Positions 61,996-64,000 of a stretch of 64,000 nucleotides of DNA are shown one piece after another. Source of the DNA: Bacillota bacterium (GTDB lineage Bacteria; Bacillota; Clostridia; Tissierellales; Sedimentibacteraceae); assembly GCA_023453025.1 (NCBI GenBank), contig JAEXUD010000006.1, positions 62,001 through 126,000 on the forward strand, read 5' to 3'. The notes beneath the pieces were generated by a model. It did no database searches, was not told the origin of the DNA, and was given only the letters and a program-made list of their open reading frames with translations. Made by a program: the position numbers and the translations under genes. How positions within the stretch are numbered: the stretch's first letter is position 1; every line of letters starts with the position of its first letter.

Positions 61996-62885
61996 ATGGA
62001 AACTGCATTAGAAAAACAAATATTGACATATAGTATGGAGCAATACCTTCCTTTTTGTTTCCTGTTTTAGTGTTTATGCTTTTCATTAAACTGAGTTTTA
62101 TTTCAGGAGGCTTTATAAAAACGCTTATTTATTATGATGATTTGCTGCCGATGGGAATACTAGCTGGATCTATATGTGCTATAATATTGGGATTACTGTA
62201 TGTTGTCGCGTATATTAAGAGGGAGAAAAGAATCAATTTGCTTATGGAGCGCAGGAAACAGCCTGTTGTAAAGACTCACAGAATACTTGAATGGTGCATG
62301 ATTGCAATAATTACTATAAGTTTTTTAATTATTTTAGTTCAAGTTGATAAAGTAAAGCGGATTCATTCCATTCCGTTGGACAAATATACGCTCAACATAA
62401 AAATTCCTCTTATGGAGCAAATTTCTCCTGAAGAGTGGGCTGCTGCGAAATTGACGCAGAAAAAATATGATCCAAATGAGATAATTCGCTGCTTTGCAAC
62501 AGAAGAAAGCCGCTACGTTGCCCCTACACTACTAAATATTGAGCAGTACGGGGACACGGTGCAAGATACGACGGATACTTATGAGGAGAGCTTTGGATAT
62601 AGAGAGCTATTTGGATATGATGTTAATTATTATGAAATGAGAAACGAAGGATTAGCGGTTCGTTATGTGGAAGAATTGTGCAGGGATATAGATTATGAAA
62701 AAATGACTGCCATACATGTGGATGGTTTTGAAAGTGCCTCATATTTCTTAAAAAGGAATTATCAAAACAGAAAAATAGAAAACATTGTGCTCAGATCGGG
62801 AAATATTGTTATAACCGCTATGTACTACGGTTCAGGCAGCCTGCTTGATTCAGTCCATCATTTTTCAATGGCAGTTCCCCAATAA
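61996..62885 (+). pseudogene. DUF2812-type membrane protein, N-terminus lost and frameshifted
   Basis: The frame ATGGAAACTGCATTAG (METALEKQILTYSMEQYLPF) matches the point where the copy at 47006 was deleted. It then needs one extra T in the run at 62052-62056 to continue as LFPVLVFMLFIKLS. From there three membrane helices and the C-terminal GYDVNYYEMRNEGLAVRYVE tail follow, about 97% identical to 47006-47617. The DUF2812 domain itself is missing upstream. The open part starts at TTG 62055. Together the two broken copies reconstruct one full gene. Confidence 0.82.
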
Positions 62886-62985
62886 GGAATATCAAGGAGA
62901 ATGTCAAAGGGTCAATATGGTACTATATTTCCTCATACGATTTACGAGTACAATTATTTTAGTTAAATTATAAAACAAACTATAA

Positions 62986-63092
62986 CAAATATCATGTTGT
63001 TGGTTTTTGTTTTGAATCGAATTGCTTATATAACGGGTACATAATTTAGGAGGTGTTTGCTATATCTGATTACAAATATTTTTTTCTCTCAA
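62986..63092 (+). pseudogene. 5' fragment of a third DUF2812 gene copy
   Basis: It repeats 46951-47060: the terminator tail, GAATTGCTTATATAACGG, AGGAGGTG (63048-63055), then ATATCTGATTACAAATATTT with the ATA at the start position again, and is cut after ISDYKYFFLS. Confidence 0.8.
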
Positions 63093-63240
63093 TTTTAAAA
63101 CAGGCAGTTATAAAACACTAATAGGATTAAAAGAAAATACAGTCCTTGAAATTTGCACTTATAATGAAGAATATGTGATTTTAAGAATATCTGAAGATGA
63201 ATGGAAAACATGTCAATTATATTATATGCTCAAAATCTAA
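63093..63240 (+). pseudogene. Possible 3' fragment of an unrecognised gene
   Basis: In one frame it reads FKTGSYKTLIGLKENTVLEI, then CTYNEEYVILRISEDEWKTC, to a stop at 63238-63240. It looks like coding sequence but has no start and directly abuts the DUF2812 fragment. The following 63241-63772 shows no gene that I can support. Confidence 0.4.
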
Positions 63241-63772
63241 TGGTTTATAATGGGAATATAGTGCTCTTTGAAAAATACTTAATCCCCTATCCTTGCGATA
63301 CTTTCTTATGTGTTGCATATGGTTACATATTTAATGAATGAATATTAATACCTTAAAAGCGCATAATTATCGAAATTTTTTTGACTTAGGCCTTTTAATA
63401 AAAACCTGTATATTTCAATGAAAAACTTTCGCCCAAAATAAATTTTTCAAGGCTTTGAAAAGATAAAGCAGAAAATGTCGCAGACTACGTAAAACATTTT
63501 TGCATAAATATGGTTACCATATATCTCTTGCTGCCGCACATAATTTTTTTAACATAAGAAACTTCCTTTGCTTTGATGTACAACCCATAGTATGCAGCAA
63601 TGAAGGTTTTGCTACAAAAACTAAATAAGATGGGGTAATATTTGTGATATTAATGCACGAATTGGTACAGCGTATGGTTTAGCGGTATATGATTTGATTT
63701 AAATCTTAACATATGATAACAATATATTATATATTTATTCTAAATCTTCAAAGATTGTGGTAAGGTGATTAT

Positions 63773-63979
63773 ATGAATCAAAAAAATTCTATTAGTTTCA
63801 TTGACTTTGTCTTAGTAATTATTATCATATTCTATATGGAATATAGAATATGCATGGATTTATTAGAAATATATATTTCAGTAAGAGTGTTAAAGAGGCT
63901 GTTAACAGAAATAACGGTCATAAAAGACTTATACTCTAAGGAGCAGAATCTATGGGTACAATTATTTTTAGTTTTTTAG
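63773..63979 (+). CDS. Short membrane-protein ORF joined to a kinase fragment
   Basis: AAGGTG precedes the ATG. The first 35 residues contain one membrane helix (SFIDFVLVIIIIFYMEYRIC). The later part is read out of frame through AGTGTTAAAGAGGCTGTTAA and CAGAAATAACGGTCATA (63884-63920), identical to the G-box region of the agr-type kinase gene (56698-56734). The protein is therefore probably a chimeric, non-native product. Confidence 0.4.
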   Translation: MNQKNSISFIDFVLVIIIIFYMEYRICMDLLEIYISVRVLKRLLTEITVIKDLYSKEQNLWVQLFLVF

Positions 63980-64000
63980 CAGTTGTTTTTTTTATTATAT
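63952..64000 (+). CDS. Start of a membrane or exported protein, cut by window edge
   Basis: AAGGAG lies seven bases before ATG 63952. The 16 visible codons read MGTIIFSFLAVVFFII, a hydrophobic start. Nothing more can be said. Confidence 0.45.
   Translation, partial: MGTIIFSFLAVVFFII

Overview
The window looks like part of the chromosome of a low-GC, anaerobic Firmicute of the class Clostridia. The evidence is a complete anaerobic (cobalt-early) corrin pathway, T-box leaders on aminoacyl-tRNA synthetase genes, strong AGGAGG ribosome binding sites, A/T-rich intergenic DNA, an AgrBD quorum-sensing module and an NCS2 permease behind a guanine riboswitch. A Sedimentibacter-like organism is my guess from gene style only. 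I had no database search.

Left part (1-35 kb) is dominated by cobalamin and tetrapyrrole genes. It starts inside cobD and continues with a phosphoglycerate-mutase-like phosphatase and cobQ, then an AmmeMemoRadiSam pair. A convergent minus-strand operon (10.9 to 5.7 kb) follows. It starts with a cobalamin riboswitch and encodes a surface-anchored CbiK-type chelatase lipoprotein, a two-repeat lipoprotein, a substrate-binding lipoprotein, a FecCD-type permease and an ATPase with an extra C-terminal domain. Between this operon and the next lie a PBECR-like putative RNase and an unidentified structured small RNA with its own promoter and terminator. A second cobalamin riboswitch at 12.7 kb then leads an 18-kb run: cbiD-F-J-ET-A-G-C-L-H, a FecCD-type ABC importer, an ABC-2 exporter, cytosolic cbiK, trmO, and a second FecCD-type importer whose binding protein is fused to a covalent-FMN domain. 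Together the cbi genes should take sirohydrochlorin to cobyric acid, while three importers bring in corrinoid, heme or metal chelates.

Middle part (31-46 kb) is housekeeping and envelope: T-box valS, an FMN-dependent alpha-hydroxy-acid dehydrogenase relative, a small Cys-rich protein, a guanine-riboswitch NCS2 purine permease, a MacAB-like efflux operon, a secreted CAP protein and T-box tyrS. An AAA ATPase with a nuclease-like tail and a Phd/RelE toxin-antitoxin pair follow.

Right part (46-64 kb) is an accessory mosaic. It holds a double-MerR regulator divergent from a UvrA2-type ABC protein, a methyltransferase and a DUF4143 ATPase. An agr-type quorum-sensing locus (LytTR regulator, GHKL kinase, AgrD, AgrB) is split by a 2-kb insert with a truncated ORF and a very A/T-rich leucine-rich-repeat protein. 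An Ig-like protein and a secreted trypsin-like protease lie directly behind agrDB. Degenerate copies of the agr regulator, the kinase, a DUF2812 membrane protein and the DUF4143 ATPase are scattered through the same 18 kb, so this region has repeatedly duplicated and decayed. AgrD (59153-59296) is a short gene that is easy to miss.
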